Assembly: GCA_003223395.1 (NCBI GenBank)
Contig: QHUZ01000020.1
Location: 62,001 to 126,000 of the forward strand
From: Gemmatimonadota bacterium
Lineage (GTDB): Bacteria; Gemmatimonadota; Gemmatimonadetes; Gemmatimonadales; GWC2-71-9
Direction: 5' to 3'
DNA: 64,000 nt
Shown here: positions 1-8,712 of the stretch, piece by piece
Layout: each line of letters starts with the position of its first letter
Position numbering within the stretch: the first letter of the stretch is position 1
Notes under the pieces: model-generated
What the model saw: the letters and a program-made list of their open reading frames with translations, nothing else
Told to the model about the DNA's origin: nothing
Database searches by the model: none
Position numbers and translations under genes: made by a program

Positions 1-249
1 AGTCGTCGCGTGACACCGTCGGCACGGAAGGAAGCGGAGCGCCTCGAGACGTTGGCGCCGCGCCAGCTGTTGCACGCGGCCGCGCTTTCGTTCACCCATC
101 CGGTGACCGGTGTCACGCTGTCGCTCACGTCAGAGTGGCCCGAGGACTTGCGTCCTGCACTCGCTGAAGCGGCAGGGGGGGATGGCGCAAATTTGCTTGC
201 TCAGCCTAACCCCCTGCAGTATCTTGGCTTCTTCGCATCCGATGACTGA
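1..249 (+). CDS. RluA-family pseudouridine synthase, C-terminal end (partial)
   Basis: The reading frame is open from the first base and ends at TGA 247-249, so the gene starts outside the window. The last 80 or so residues contain LHAAALSFTHPVTG followed by PEDLRPAL, the usual closing strand and helix of RluA/RluC/RluD 23S rRNA pseudouridine synthases, where histidine and THP precede a short acidic tail. The catalytic HRLD region is not in view, so the subfamily cannot be named. The stop overlaps the start of the following cheW by eight bases, which ties it to that operon. The GTG at position 10 is internal, not the start. Confidence 0.72.
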   Translation, partial: SRRVTPSARKEAERLETLAPRQLLHAAALSFTHPVTGVTLSLTSEWPEDLRPALAEAAGGDGANLLAQPNPLQYLGFFASDD

Positions 250-763
250 AGGAAGCCTCGTCTCCGCCCGATTGCTGGTGTTCCGCGTGGGAACATTGGC
301 CTGCGCGGCCGACGTGGACCAAGTGCGGGAGATTCTCCCGCGCCTCCCAACGACGCGTATCCCGGGCGCGCCCCCGGTCGTGGCGGGGCTCGTGAATGTC
401 CGCGGCACACTGGTGACGGTCGTGGAAGGGTGGCGCGCACTGGGCCTCCCGCCGCTCTCCCCAACCCCATCCCCAGACGCAGGTGTCATCGGCTCGACGA
501 TCATCCTCGAACTGGGCAAGGGCGAGGAGCCAGGGAACGGGGGCGGCGGGGGCGGCGGGGGCGGCGGGGAAGCGGGAAAGTTGATCGGCTTTACGGTGGA
601 CGAGGTGGTGGACATGCTGGCGAGCGGCGAGACCACGCTGGAAGATCGGAAGGGTCTGCCCGGCGTCGATCCGACGCTGGTGCGCGCCGTCGGCCGGCGC
701 AATGGTGAGTTGTTCATCGTCCTGGATGTCGCGGCGCTGTTGGGCCCGATTCTGCCTTCGTAA
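242..763 (+). CDS. cheW: CheW-like adaptor protein (first of three)
   Basis: CheW proteins bridge CheA kinase to receptors. This 173-residue protein begins with a strand-rich CheW fold (LLVFRVGTLACAADVDQVREIL, then GLVNVRGTLVTVV) and closes with GELFIVLDVAALLG, all typical of the family. ATG 242 is chosen because it overlaps the upstream stop by eight bases in this operon's style and the CheW fold starts right after it. Residues about 100-110 are a pure glycine stretch encoded by three tandem copies of a nine-base unit at 539-565. The stretch sits in a loop and looks like a neutral in-frame expansion. It is followed after ten bases by cheY. Confidence 0.85.
   Translation: MTEGSLVSARLLVFRVGTLACAADVDQVREILPRLPTTRIPGAPPVVAGLVNVRGTLVTVVEGWRALGLPPLSPTPSPDAGVIGSTIILELGKGEEPGNGGGGGGGGGGEAGKLIGFTVDEVVDMLASGETTLEDRKGLPGVDPTLVRAVGRRNGELFIVLDVAALLGPILPS
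539..565 (+). repeat. Tandem 9-bp G-rich microsatellite inside cheW
   Basis: Three perfect head-to-tail copies of GGGGGCGGC encode a glycine run in the CheW loop. The unit length is a multiple of three, so gain or loss of a unit keeps the frame. The strand bias (G on the coding strand) could allow a G-quadruplex in DNA or mRNA, which is inference. Confidence 0.9.
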
Positions 764-773
764 GGAGCGAGCG

Positions 774-1136
774 GTGAGCCACACGGTTCTCGTCTGTGAC
801 GACGCCATCTTCATGCGCACGATGATCACCGACATCCTGGCGCAAGCCGGATTCGAGGTCGTCGGCGAGGCGGAAACCGGCACGCAGGCCGTCGAGAAGT
901 ATCGGCAGCTCAAGCCGGACTTGGTCACCATGGACATCGTGATGCCCGACATGGGCGGCATCGACGCGGTCCGCGAGATCGTCAAACACGACCCCGACGC
1001 CAAGATCCTGATGTGCAGCGCCATGGGCCAGCAGGCGCTGGTCGTGGAAGCCATCCAGGCGGGCGCCAAGGATTTCGTCGTCAAGCCGTTCCAGCCCTCC
1101 CGCGTGCTCGAAGCCGTCCAGCGCGTGCTCGGCTAG
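774..1136 (+). CDS. cheY: CheY-like single-domain response regulator
   Basis: This 120-residue receiver-only protein has every phosphotransfer residue: acidic pair D9-D10, phospho-acceptor D54 in TMDIVMPD, S82 and K104 in VVKPF. No output domain follows, so it should act by protein contact, as CheY does on a motor or polarity target. GTG 774 is chosen because AAGGAG lies at 762-767, six bases upstream, and the fold begins at once (SHTVLVCDDA). It lies between the first cheW and cheA, so CheA is its likely kinase and CheC a plausible phosphatase. Confidence 0.92.
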   Translation: MSHTVLVCDDAIFMRTMITDILAQAGFEVVGEAETGTQAVEKYRQLKPDLVTMDIVMPDMGGIDAVREIVKHDPDAKILMCSAMGQQALVVEAIQAGAKDFVVKPFQPSRVLEAVQRVLG

Positions 1137-1138
1137 TC

Positions 1139-3070
1139 ATGGATCTTTCGCAGTACGCCGAGCTGTTCCTGGCCGAAAGCCGCGAGCACTTGAGCGCCTG
1201 CAATCAGCTGTTGCTCGAGTGGGAGCGGAATCGCGCCTCGCCCGAGCCGGTCAGCGGCCTGTTCCGCGCGGTCCATACGATCAAAGGCATGGCGGCGACG
1301 ATGGGCTACGGCCGCGTCGCCGATCTCGCGCACCGGATGGAGAATCTGCTCGACCATCTGCGCCGCAGCGGCCGCGCGCCCGCCGACGAGATCATCCAGC
1401 TGCTGTTCCGCGCGACCGATGCGCTCGAGAAAGCGGTCGGGCTCGCCGTGGCAGGCCGCGAGCGCGAGGCGGACCTCTCGGTTCTCACCGACATCGATCA
1501 CGCCGCGATTCAGACGAAGCCGGCGCCGCAACCCAGCGCGCTCGCGCGCCACTTCGCGCCCGAGCCGGCGGAAGACCAAAGCCTCCCTGCGGCGTCCGTT
1601 GCGTCTGGTGCGTCAGCGGCTCGGATCATCGACGTCGTGATACGGTCGGAAGCGCCGCTCAAGGGCGGACGCGCGATGCTCGCCGTTCGCAAGTTGCAGA
1701 CGCTGGGCAAGGTGGAGCGCGTGCAGCCGTCGGTTGCCGTGTTCGAGTCGGATGATTTCGATGGCCGGTTCGTGTGCGAGCTCGCCACGGCCGCGGCGCC
1801 CGCCGCGATCGAGGCCGCCGTACGGTCGGTGGGAGACGTCGAGCGCGTCACGGTGACCGGCGGTGCGGCGGCCGACGAGGTCCAGGTCAATCCGGCCGAG
1901 AGCGTGGCCGGTGGTGGACGCACTCGCCACATCCGCGTCGATCTCCGCCGGCTCGACACCCTCATGGACCTGATCGGCGAGCTCGTGACGGAGCGCGGCC
2001 GGCTGAACGAAGTCGCGGCGCGCTGGGTGGGCCAGGACCCGGAGATCGACGAGGTCGCGATCCAGATCTCACGCCTGTCCGCCGATCTGCAGAACGAAAT
2101 CATTCAGGCGCGGATGACGCCGGTGTGGCAGGTGTTCGACCGCTTCCCGCGGTTGGTGCGCGACGTCGCGCTCCAGCTCGACAAGCAGGTCTCCTTCCGC
2201 GTCGAGGGAAAAGAGATCGAGCTCGATCGCGAAATCCTCGACGCGCTCGGCGATCCGCTGGTGCATCTGCTGCGCAACGCGGTCGATCACGGGATCGAGT
2301 CCCCCGCCGAGCGCAAACGTCACAAGAAGAATCCGGAAGGGGAGATCGTCCTGGCGGCGGTGCGCGAGCGCTCGAGCGTGGCGATCAGCATCTCGGACGA
2401 TGGTCGCGGCATCGATCGCGTGAAAATCCTCGAGAAGGCGAAGCGCGAGGGCATTGTCGGACCGCACGTCGAGTCGCTGTCGGACGATCAATTGTTGCGG
2501 GTGCTCGCGCGGCCGGGGTTCTCCACGGCAGAAGCGGTGACGAGCGTCTCCGGCCGCGGCGTCGGGATCGATGTCGCGATGACGCGCATTCGCGCGTTGG
2601 GCGGCTCGGTCGAGATCCGCACTGAGCCGGGGAAGGGCACCGCGTTCGTGCTGCGGCTTCCGGTCACGCTGGCGATTGTGCGCGCGTTGATCGCCGCCGT
2701 CGGACAGGAGCGCTACGCGCTGCCGCTCACGTACGTCGCCGAGACGGTCGAATTCGGGACCGTCCCGTTGACGACGATGGAAGGCCGCGATGCGATCGTG
2801 TTACGCGATCGCGTCGTCCCGCTCGTGGATTTGCGGAAACTGCTGGGAACGAACGGCGGCGCACCGGCGCCGCCGCCGCGCCGCCCCGTCATTGTGTTGG
2901 AGATGGGCGAGCGGCGTGCCGGCATTGTCGTGGACGGCATGTTGAGCCAGCAGGAGATCGTCGTGAAGGGGTTCGATGCGCCGCACGGCACGCTGCCCGT
3001 GTTCAGCGGCGCCACCATCATGGGCGATGGTGTGCCCGCACTGATCCTCGACGCCGCCGGACTGGTCTAG
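1139..3070 (+). CDS. cheA: Chemotaxis histidine kinase CheA
   Basis: A 643-residue CheA. An HPt domain at residues 1-120 carries phospho-accepting H46 in FRAVHTIKG. A divergent small domain at about 160-250 may be P2. Dimerisation helices at about 270-330 are followed by the HATPase domain with N-box HLLRNAVDHG near 377, G1 DDGRGID near 420 and G2 GRGVGID near 472, then a C-terminal CheW domain from about 510. ATG 1139 lies two bases after the cheY stop. The linker near residue 150 is an Ala/Ser run built from short GCGTC-type repeats. The kinase looks intact and should phosphorylate the neighbouring CheY and CheB. Confidence 0.95.
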   Translation: MDLSQYAELFLAESREHLSACNQLLLEWERNRASPEPVSGLFRAVHTIKGMAATMGYGRVADLAHRMENLLDHLRRSGRAPADEIIQLLFRATDALEKAVGLAVAGREREADLSVLTDIDHAAIQTKPAPQPSALARHFAPEPAEDQSLPAASVASGASAARIIDVVIRSEAPLKGGRAMLAVRKLQTLGKVERVQPSVAVFESDDFDGRFVCELATAAAPAAIEAAVRSVGDVERVTVTGGAAADEVQVNPAESVAGGGRTRHIRVDLRRLDTLMDLIGELVTERGRLNEVAARWVGQDPEIDEVAIQISRLSADLQNEIIQARMTPVWQVFDRFPRLVRDVALQLDKQVSFRVEGKEIELDREILDALGDPLVHLLRNAVDHGIESPAERKRHKKNPEGEIVLAAVRERSSVAISISDDGRGIDRVKILEKAKREGIVGPHVESLSDDQLLRVLARPGFSTAEAVTSVSGRGVGIDVAMTRIRALGGSVEIRTEPGKGTAFVLRLPVTLAIVRALIAAVGQERYALPLTYVAETVEFGTVPLTTMEGRDAIVLRDRVVPLVDLRKLLGTNGGAPAPPPRRPVIVLEMGERRAGIVVDGMLSQQEIVVKGFDAPHGTLPVFSGATIMGDGVPALILDAAGLV

Positions 3071-3079
3071 GGAGAGGGC

Positions 3080-3697
3080 ATGGAAGACGTCCGTGATTTG
3101 AAGGCGCTCCAGCTCGACGCGCTGCGAGAGGTCGCGAACATCGGGGCGGGTCATGCCGCCACAGCGCTGTCGCAGCTCACGCACCGGCGCATCATGATCT
3201 CGGTGCCCGAGATCAACATCGCGCGGCTGGAAGAAGTCCCCGGCCTGATCGGCGACCCGCAGGAGGTGGTCGCGGCCGTCCTCATGCACATGCTCGGCGA
3301 TCTGACCGGCCGCACGCTCTTGCTGTTCCCCGAGCCCGTCGGCCGGCAGCTGTGCGACATGTTGCTCAAGCGTCCGCTCGGGACGACGAAGGCCTTCGAG
3401 ACGATCGAGCAGTCGTGCATCAAGGAGGCCGGCAACATCCTGTCCGGCGCCTACATGAACGCGCTGTCCGAGTTCATGGGGATGCTGCTGCTGCCCTCCG
3501 TCCCGAGCCTGGTCGTGGATCTCTCGGCCGCCGTCCTCACCACGACGTACCTGAACTTCGGGCACGATCGGGACTTCGTGTTTTGCGTGGAGACGGAGTT
3601 CAACATCGACGCCCGGGATGGGCTGCGCGGTCATTTCCTGCTCCTGCCCGATCTGGCGTCACTCAAGGCCATTTTCGACGCCATTCGATTGACTTGA
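3080..3697 (+). CDS. cheC: CheC-type CheY-P phosphatase
   Basis: A 205-residue CheC. The signature D/S-x3-E-x2-N occurs twice, as DALREVAN near residue 13 and SCIKEAGN near 113, so both phosphatase sites look complete. CheC removes phosphate from CheY-P and is held by CheD, and a cheD gene lies in the same operon, so the CheC-CheD adaptation loop known from Bacillus and Thermotoga is likely present. ATG 3080 has GGGAGAG just upstream, ten bases after the cheA stop. Confidence 0.93.
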   Translation: MEDVRDLKALQLDALREVANIGAGHAATALSQLTHRRIMISVPEINIARLEEVPGLIGDPQEVVAAVLMHMLGDLTGRTLLLFPEPVGRQLCDMLLKRPLGTTKAFETIEQSCIKEAGNILSGAYMNALSEFMGMLLLPSVPSLVVDLSAAVLTTTYLNFGHDRDFVFCVETEFNIDARDGLRGHFLLLPDLASLKAIFDAIRLT

Positions 3698-6393
3698 TCG
3701 TATCAGAACGCGACCTCGCGGTGTTGAGGTCCTTTGCCCGCCGGATCGATCCGTCGGATGCCGGGGCGCACAACAATCTCGGCGTCCTCTACTATCAAAA
3801 GGGCCTCGTCCCCGAGGCGATCGAGCAGTTCACGCGCGCACTCGAGCTGGACCCGCGCATGCAGGTCGCGCAGCGGAATCTCGAGATCGCCTACCACAAC
3901 ACCGGGTTTTACGACACGCGCGTCGCCGAACTGCAGGAACGGCTGCGCCAGGCGCCCGATGAGCGCGACGCGCGCTGGGAGCTGGGCCGCACCTACGCGA
4001 TCCTCGGCGCCTACGAAGAAGCCGTCGCCGAATTCGAAGCGCTGCTGGCCCACAAGCCGAAGGATGTGGCCGCGATCATCCAGCTGGGGCTCGCCGAGAA
4101 ATCGCGCGGCCGGTTGGAGGTGGCGACCGAGTGGTTCCAGCGCGCCGCGGAGGAGGAGCCCGGCTCGAGCGTCGTGCATTTCTACCTGGGCGAGGTCTAC
4201 TACAATCGCGGCCTGAACGAGCCGGCGCTGACGGCGCTCGAAAAGGCGGTCACGCTGAATCCCGACAACGCCAACGCCCACTATCTGATGGCGTTCGTGC
4301 TGGGCGACATGGGGCGCCACCAGGATGCCCGCGGCGCGTCCAAACGCGCGATCCAGCTCAACCCGCCGCTCGCGCGCGCGCAGACCAATCTGTCCCTGGA
4401 GCGCTACCGCGCGGAGCGTCAGTCGGCGGAGCAGCGCCTGCGCGAGCAACCGGCGCCGGAAGTGGCCGAAGGCAGCGAGCTCGCGCACTACAACCTCGGG
4501 CTCGCGTTCCGGCAAAAGGGCTACTACGCGGAAGCGCTGCGCGAATACCGGCTCGCCATCGAGCGCGGCGAGGATCGGCGGCTCGTGCGCCAGGCGATGG
4601 CGGAGGTCTATCTCCTCAAGCGCGACTTCACCGACGCGCTCGAGCTGTACGAGTCGCTCATCCACGAGGTCCCCGATTCCCCGAAGCTCTGGAACGAGCG
4701 CGGCGTGGTGCTGCATCAGGCCGGCCGAACCGCGGAGGCGCTGACGTCCTACCGGCAGGCCACCGAGGTGGATCCGCGCTACGCGCTTGCGTGGAACAAC
4801 GTCGGCGTCGTGCTCGCGCATCAGGGCGACACCGAGGGTGCCATCGAAGCGTTTCGCAAGACGCTGCAGCTGTCGTCCGAATTCGTGAGCGCGCGGCTCA
4901 ATCTGGCGCTGCTCCTGACCCATCGCCGCCGCTTCCAGCTCGCGCTCGAAGCGTATCGTCAGGTGCTCGCGGGCCAGCCGACCTCCGCGGCGGCGTGGAA
5001 CGGCGTCGGGCTGGTCCTGGTCGAGCTGAAGCGCTTCCCCGACGCCCGGAACGCGTTCGTGCGCGCGGTGGAGGCCGATCCGCAGAACGCCGGGGCCCAC
5101 TACAACCTCAGCTTCACGCTCTCGAATCTCGGCGACTACGACGGCGCGCTGCGCGCCACGAAACGCGCGCTCGAGCTCGATCCCTATTACGTGTCGCAGA
5201 AGTTCGCGCTCGCGATCGATCTCCAGTACGAGACGGTGTCGATCGGGGTCGTGCCGGAGATCTCGGCCGATGTGGCCGCCGAGACTCTCGGCGGCGAGTT
5301 TGCGTTCGACCAGCGCCTGCTCGACAACATCTTCCAGGAGCTCGAGCCCGCCGCGACAGCGCCCCAGCCGGCCGCCGCGGGCCTCGCGAAAAAGCCCGAC
5401 GATCCGCTCGCCCTGGCGCGCGACTACGTGAGCAAGGGGATGATGGAGCTGGCGGTCGCGGAGGCGACGCGGGCGGTCCAGCGCGGTGCGGACGCCGGCC
5501 AGGCGGCCACGCTGCTGGGCGACATCTACGCGCGCCGCGGCCTGCACGGCGAAGCCCTCGAGCGCTATCGCGAGGCGCGCACGCTCGACGCGGCGAATGC
5601 GGTCGCCGCGCTGGGGGAAGTGAAGAGCCTGCTCGCAATGCACCGCGCCGCCGAAGCGTTGCCGCTTGCGGAAGCACTGGTCGCGAAGGCCCCAGAGGAT
5701 GTCGAGATCCTCGTGGCGACCGCAAAAGCGCGGGCGGCGACGGGCGATGCGGCGGGTGCGCTCACGGCGCTGCAGCAGGCGCAGACGCGGGCACCCGCCC
5801 GCGCGGATTTGCACAAGCTGCAAGGCGACATCGCCCTCAAGGTTGGCGAACGGCAAGGGGCGCGCTCGGCGTATCGCTCGGCCCTCGACCTCGATGCGGG
5901 GTTCGTGCAGGTGTGGCTCGACCTGGGCCGCCTGCACGAGCAGGACGAAGAGTGGGCGGACGCGCAGCGTGCGTACGAAGCGGCGCTCGAGGCCCTGCCG
6001 ACGTTCCATGAAGCGGCCCTCGCGCTCGCCGACCTGCTGCGTCGCATCGGCAGCGTCCGCGCGGCCGTCGTGCGGCTCGCCGAGATGCTCGAGCAGGATC
6101 CGTACGACATGGAAGCCCTCATGCTGCTGGGCCGCGCGTTGCTGGACGACAAGCGCGACGCCGAAGCGCTGGAAGCGTTCCGCCGCGCGCTCAAATTCGA
6201 TCCCCAGCATACCGGCGCGTTGTTCTATCTCGGCGCGACGCTCGCGCGGCTGCAGCGCTACGGCGAGGCGGTGGACGCCTGGGAGCGCGTGACGCGGATC
6301 GATCCGGGCGGGCCGTTCGCGCAACGGGCGCGCATGCATGCGCGCACGGCGGTCGATCTGCAGCACATCTTTTCCACCTCGGACGCGGCGTAA
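3694..6393 (+). CDS. Large TPR-repeat scaffold protein
   Basis: An 899-residue soluble protein made almost entirely of tetratricopeptide repeats: the pattern AHNNLGVLYYQKG...A...LELDP recurs along the whole length. A low-complexity break at about 525-575 (AATAPQPAAAG) separates two TPR blocks. There is no signal peptide, membrane segment or catalytic domain. The start is most likely TTG 3694, which overlaps the cheC stop as TTGA, a junction also used by murG in this window; the next in-frame candidate is GTG 3721. TPR arrays bind partner proteins, so in this operon it is probably an assembly platform for Che or MglA components, which is inference. Confidence 0.82.
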   Translation: MIVSERDLAVLRSFARRIDPSDAGAHNNLGVLYYQKGLVPEAIEQFTRALELDPRMQVAQRNLEIAYHNTGFYDTRVAELQERLRQAPDERDARWELGRTYAILGAYEEAVAEFEALLAHKPKDVAAIIQLGLAEKSRGRLEVATEWFQRAAEEEPGSSVVHFYLGEVYYNRGLNEPALTALEKAVTLNPDNANAHYLMAFVLGDMGRHQDARGASKRAIQLNPPLARAQTNLSLERYRAERQSAEQRLREQPAPEVAEGSELAHYNLGLAFRQKGYYAEALREYRLAIERGEDRRLVRQAMAEVYLLKRDFTDALELYESLIHEVPDSPKLWNERGVVLHQAGRTAEALTSYRQATEVDPRYALAWNNVGVVLAHQGDTEGAIEAFRKTLQLSSEFVSARLNLALLLTHRRRFQLALEAYRQVLAGQPTSAAAWNGVGLVLVELKRFPDARNAFVRAVEADPQNAGAHYNLSFTLSNLGDYDGALRATKRALELDPYYVSQKFALAIDLQYETVSIGVVPEISADVAAETLGGEFAFDQRLLDNIFQELEPAATAPQPAAAGLAKKPDDPLALARDYVSKGMMELAVAEATRAVQRGADAGQAATLLGDIYARRGLHGEALERYREARTLDAANAVAALGEVKSLLAMHRAAEALPLAEALVAKAPEDVEILVATAKARAATGDAAGALTALQQAQTRAPARADLHKLQGDIALKVGERQGARSAYRSALDLDAGFVQVWLDLGRLHEQDEEWADAQRAYEAALEALPTFHEAALALADLLRRIGSVRAAVVRLAEMLEQDPYDMEALMLLGRALLDDKRDAEALEAFRRALKFDPQHTGALFYLGATLARLQRYGEAVDAWERVTRIDPGGPFAQRARMHARTAVDLQHIFSTSDAA

Positions 6394-6402
6394 GGGAGCG
6401 GC

Positions 6403-7539
6403 ATGCCGATCGAGGGACCGCTACGCGAGCTCGGGATCCACGACGTCTTCCAGCTGCTCGACCTGAGCCGGAAGACGGGCGCGCTGCGCGTCACCTCGGA
6501 GCTACGGCACAACGAAGGCAAGGTTTATTTCGACAACGGCGTCGTCGTCTCGGCGGAAATCCGGAGCAACCCGCACCCGCTCGGGGCGCTGTTGCTGCGC
6601 ACCGGCAAGATCGCCGAAGCCGATCTCGAGCGGGCCCGCGACATGCAGCAGCGCCAGGGTGACAAGCGTCGGCTCGGCGAGATCCTCGTGTCGCTCGGCG
6701 TGATCACGTCGCGCGAAGTCGAGCGCCAGATCCACTTCCAGATCGAGGAAGTCGTCTTCGAGGTGATGAGCTGGAACGAGGGCTACTTCTCGTTCACGGA
6801 AGAAGCCGAGAGCAACGTCCCGACCGAAGTGACGGTCCGGATCCCGGTGGAAGCGCTGCTGATGGAGGGCGCGCGCCGCATCGACGAGTGGTCGCGCATC
6901 GAGAACCGGATCCCGCACGTGGGTGTCGTGCCGTCCCTCGCGCCGCCGCCCGAGGGCGGCGGCGGTGAGCTCGATCTCTTGCCGCCGGAATGGGAAGTGC
7001 TCGCTCTCATCGACGGCCAACGTTCCATCCGTGGGCTGGCAACGGAACTCGGCCGCTCGGACTTCGAGGTGGCCAAGACGTTGTTCGGTCTCGAGAGTGC
7101 CGGGGTGATCGTACTCATGGATCCGGGCACCGGAAAGCGCGGCCGGCCGAGCGCCTCGACCGACGTACCCGAGATGGTGGCGAAGGCCGAGCGAGCGCTC
7201 GAGGCGAGGGACCTGGACGCCGCGCGCGCGGCGGCCGAACAAGCCGGGAGCATGCAGCCGCACGATGCGACGATCCATCTGCTGCTCGGCCGCATTCACC
7301 TGGCCCAAGGACACGGGTCGGCGGCCGCCGAGGAGCTGCGGCGCGCGCTGCGGCTCGATCCCCACCTCGCCGCGGCGCACCGCCAGCTCGGATTTGCGCT
7401 GGTCTCGATGGGTCGCTTCGGCGAAGCCGTCGCGAGCTGGGACGAGTGGGAGCGGGTCGCGCGCAGCCCCGAAGAAGAGGCGCAACGGGCGGAGGTGCAC
7501 CGCGCGCGCGAGGCGGCCCGGGTGTTCAGCCATGGCTGA
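6403..7539 (+). CDS. PATAN (DUF4388) domain protein with C-terminal TPR
   Basis: A 378-residue protein. The N-terminus (MPIEGPLRELGIHDVFQLL, then SRKTGALRV, KVYFDNGVVVSAEI) is a typical PATAN/DUF4388 domain, a module first noted in the cyanobacterial response regulator PatA. A helical region with EILVSLGVITSREVERQ follows, then a small winged-helix-like part near 195-245 and TPR helices near 265-370. GGGAGCGG precedes ATG 6403 at normal spacing. The gene at 11755-13371 has the same architecture, so the two are paralogues flanking the MglA and DnaA-like genes. It is probably an adaptor in the signalling complex. Confidence 0.85.
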   Translation: MPIEGPLRELGIHDVFQLLDLSRKTGALRVTSELRHNEGKVYFDNGVVVSAEIRSNPHPLGALLLRTGKIAEADLERARDMQQRQGDKRRLGEILVSLGVITSREVERQIHFQIEEVVFEVMSWNEGYFSFTEEAESNVPTEVTVRIPVEALLMEGARRIDEWSRIENRIPHVGVVPSLAPPPEGGGGELDLLPPEWEVLALIDGQRSIRGLATELGRSDFEVAKTLFGLESAGVIVLMDPGTGKRGRPSASTDVPEMVAKAERALEARDLDAARAAAEQAGSMQPHDATIHLLLGRIHLAQGHGSAAAEELRRALRLDPHLAAAHRQLGFALVSMGRFGEAVASWDEWERVARSPEEEAQRAEVHRAREAARVFSHG

Positions 7540-8371
7540 CGAGATCCGCGCCCTTTCCGCGCAGCTCGCGCAGGATCCGCAGAGCCTCGTGTTCTTGCGG
7601 CTGGGCGAAGCGTTGCGGCGCAAAGGCCAGCTCGACGCGGCGCTGCGCGTCGCGGTGAACGGGCTCGAGCGGCATCCGCACCTCGCGGACGCCCACGATC
7701 TGTACGCGCGCATTCTGACCGACAAGCACGACTATGCGCGCGCGTTCGACGAATGGGACATGGCCGTGCGGATTGCGCCGCACCACACCGGCGCGCTCAA
7801 GGGACTCGCCTTCCTCTATTTCAAAGTGGGCGACGTGGCGCAGGCCGAGGCGCACCTCGAGCAGGCGCGGAAAGTCGAGCCCGACGACCCGAGCATCGAC
7901 CAGGCGATCGTGATGATGCGGAAAGGCGCCGCTCCTCCAGCGCCGGAGCCAAGCGCCGCCCCCTCGCCGCCCGCCGCCGCCGTTTCACCAGCTGCCGCTT
8001 CATCTGCGCTCGACGAAGCTCGCGTGTTCGCGGGACTCGAAGGTGCCAACGAAGGCTTGCTGCTCATCGACGGCGCGGGACGAGTTCTCGGGGGATCGTT
8101 GAAGGACAAAGCCGGGACGGATGTCACCGACGCGGTCGCGGCGTACCTCGCCGGCGTGTCGCAGGAGGCGGCGCGCACCGCCAAGCTGCTCGGCCTGGGT
8201 GCGTGGATGGGGCTGTCGGCGGAAGGACAGAACGGCAACGTCCATCTCGCGCATCCGACGCCGGAGGCGCTGCTCCTCGTCGTGCGCGAGCGCGGCATGC
8301 CGCTCGGCCGGCTGGCGATCCTGGCGCAGCGCGCGACGCTGATGGCACGTCGCTGGCTGGAGAAACAGTGA
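7532..8371 (+). CDS. TPR protein with C-terminal roadblock/LC7-like domain
   Basis: This 279-residue protein starts with about 125 residues of TPR helices (LRLGEALRRKGQLDAALRVAVNGLE), passes through a Pro/Ala/Ser linker near 135-160, and ends in about 115 residues (EGLLLIDGAGRVLGG... EALLLVVRERGMPLGRL) that resemble a roadblock/LC7 fold. Such folds regulate small GTPases; MglB is the model. ATG 7532 overlaps the upstream stop by eight bases. Two more roadblock genes and an MglA-type GTPase follow immediately. Part of the linker is coded by two copies of a 15-bp unit that also appears in the DnaA-like gene downstream. Confidence 0.78.
   Translation: MADEIRALSAQLAQDPQSLVFLRLGEALRRKGQLDAALRVAVNGLERHPHLADAHDLYARILTDKHDYARAFDEWDMAVRIAPHHTGALKGLAFLYFKVGDVAQAEAHLEQARKVEPDDPSIDQAIVMMRKGAAPPAPEPSAAPSPPAAAVSPAAASSALDEARVFAGLEGANEGLLLIDGAGRVLGGSLKDKAGTDVTDAVAAYLAGVSQEAARTAKLLGLGAWMGLSAEGQNGNVHLAHPTPEALLLVVRERGMPLGRLAILAQRATLMARRWLEKQ
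7976..8005 (+). repeat. Two 15-bp units coding an Ala/Ser linker
   Basis: Two adjacent copies of a unit close to GCCGCCGCTTCATCT lie in the linker of the TPR-roadblock protein. The same unit occurs five times at 10505-10579 in the DnaA-like gene 2.5 kb away. Both arrays are in the same codon phase. Confidence 0.8.
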
Positions 8372-8712
8372 GCAAGGCGCTCGATCTCATCACGCGGGTG
8401 CGCGGCGTCCGTGGCGCGATGCTCGTCTCGACCGAGGACGGGCTCGTCGTCGCCGAGCAGCTGATGGAAGGCATCAAGGGCGGCGCCGTGGCCGCGCTGG
8501 CGGCGAGCCTCGCCGGCCGGTTGGGCCGGGCGATGGAAGCGGCTGGCACGGGAACGAGCGTCTTCTGGCATCTTCAGGCGGAACAGGGCGCGCTCCTCGT
8601 GGTGCCCGGCGATGCGTCCGGCGGGATTCTGGTCGTGGCGGTCGCGGAGCCGGACGTGAACATCGGCCTCGTCCGGCTCGAGTTGCTGCGGGCGGCGGAG
8701 GCCGTGGTATGA
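8368..8712 (+). CDS. Roadblock/LC7 domain protein (MglB-like)
   Basis: A 114-residue single-domain protein. The order GAMLVSTEDGLVVAEQL, helix, FWHLQAEQGALLVVPG, GGILVVAVAEPDVNIGLVRLEL is a complete roadblock/LC7 fold, the fold of the MglB GTPase-activating protein. Start GTG 8368 overlaps the upstream stop as GTGA, and its own stop overlaps the next gene as ATGA. Two genes upstream of an MglA-like GTPase, it is the best candidate for a dimeric GAP or exchange factor acting on it. This is inferred from family and context. Confidence 0.85.
   Translation: MSKALDLITRVRGVRGAMLVSTEDGLVVAEQLMEGIKGGAVAALAASLAGRLGRAMEAAGTGTSVFWHLQAEQGALLVVPGDASGGILVVAVAEPDVNIGLVRLELLRAAEAVV

Noticed and set aside
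3703-6366. An 887-codon open frame on the minus strand opposite the large TPR protein
   Set aside because: High GC at third codon positions leaves long antisense frames. The + strand shows clear TPR periodicity and operon overlaps. Similar antisense frames at 18594-20429, 21559-23901, 23811-26006 and 26768-27799 were rejected for the same reason.
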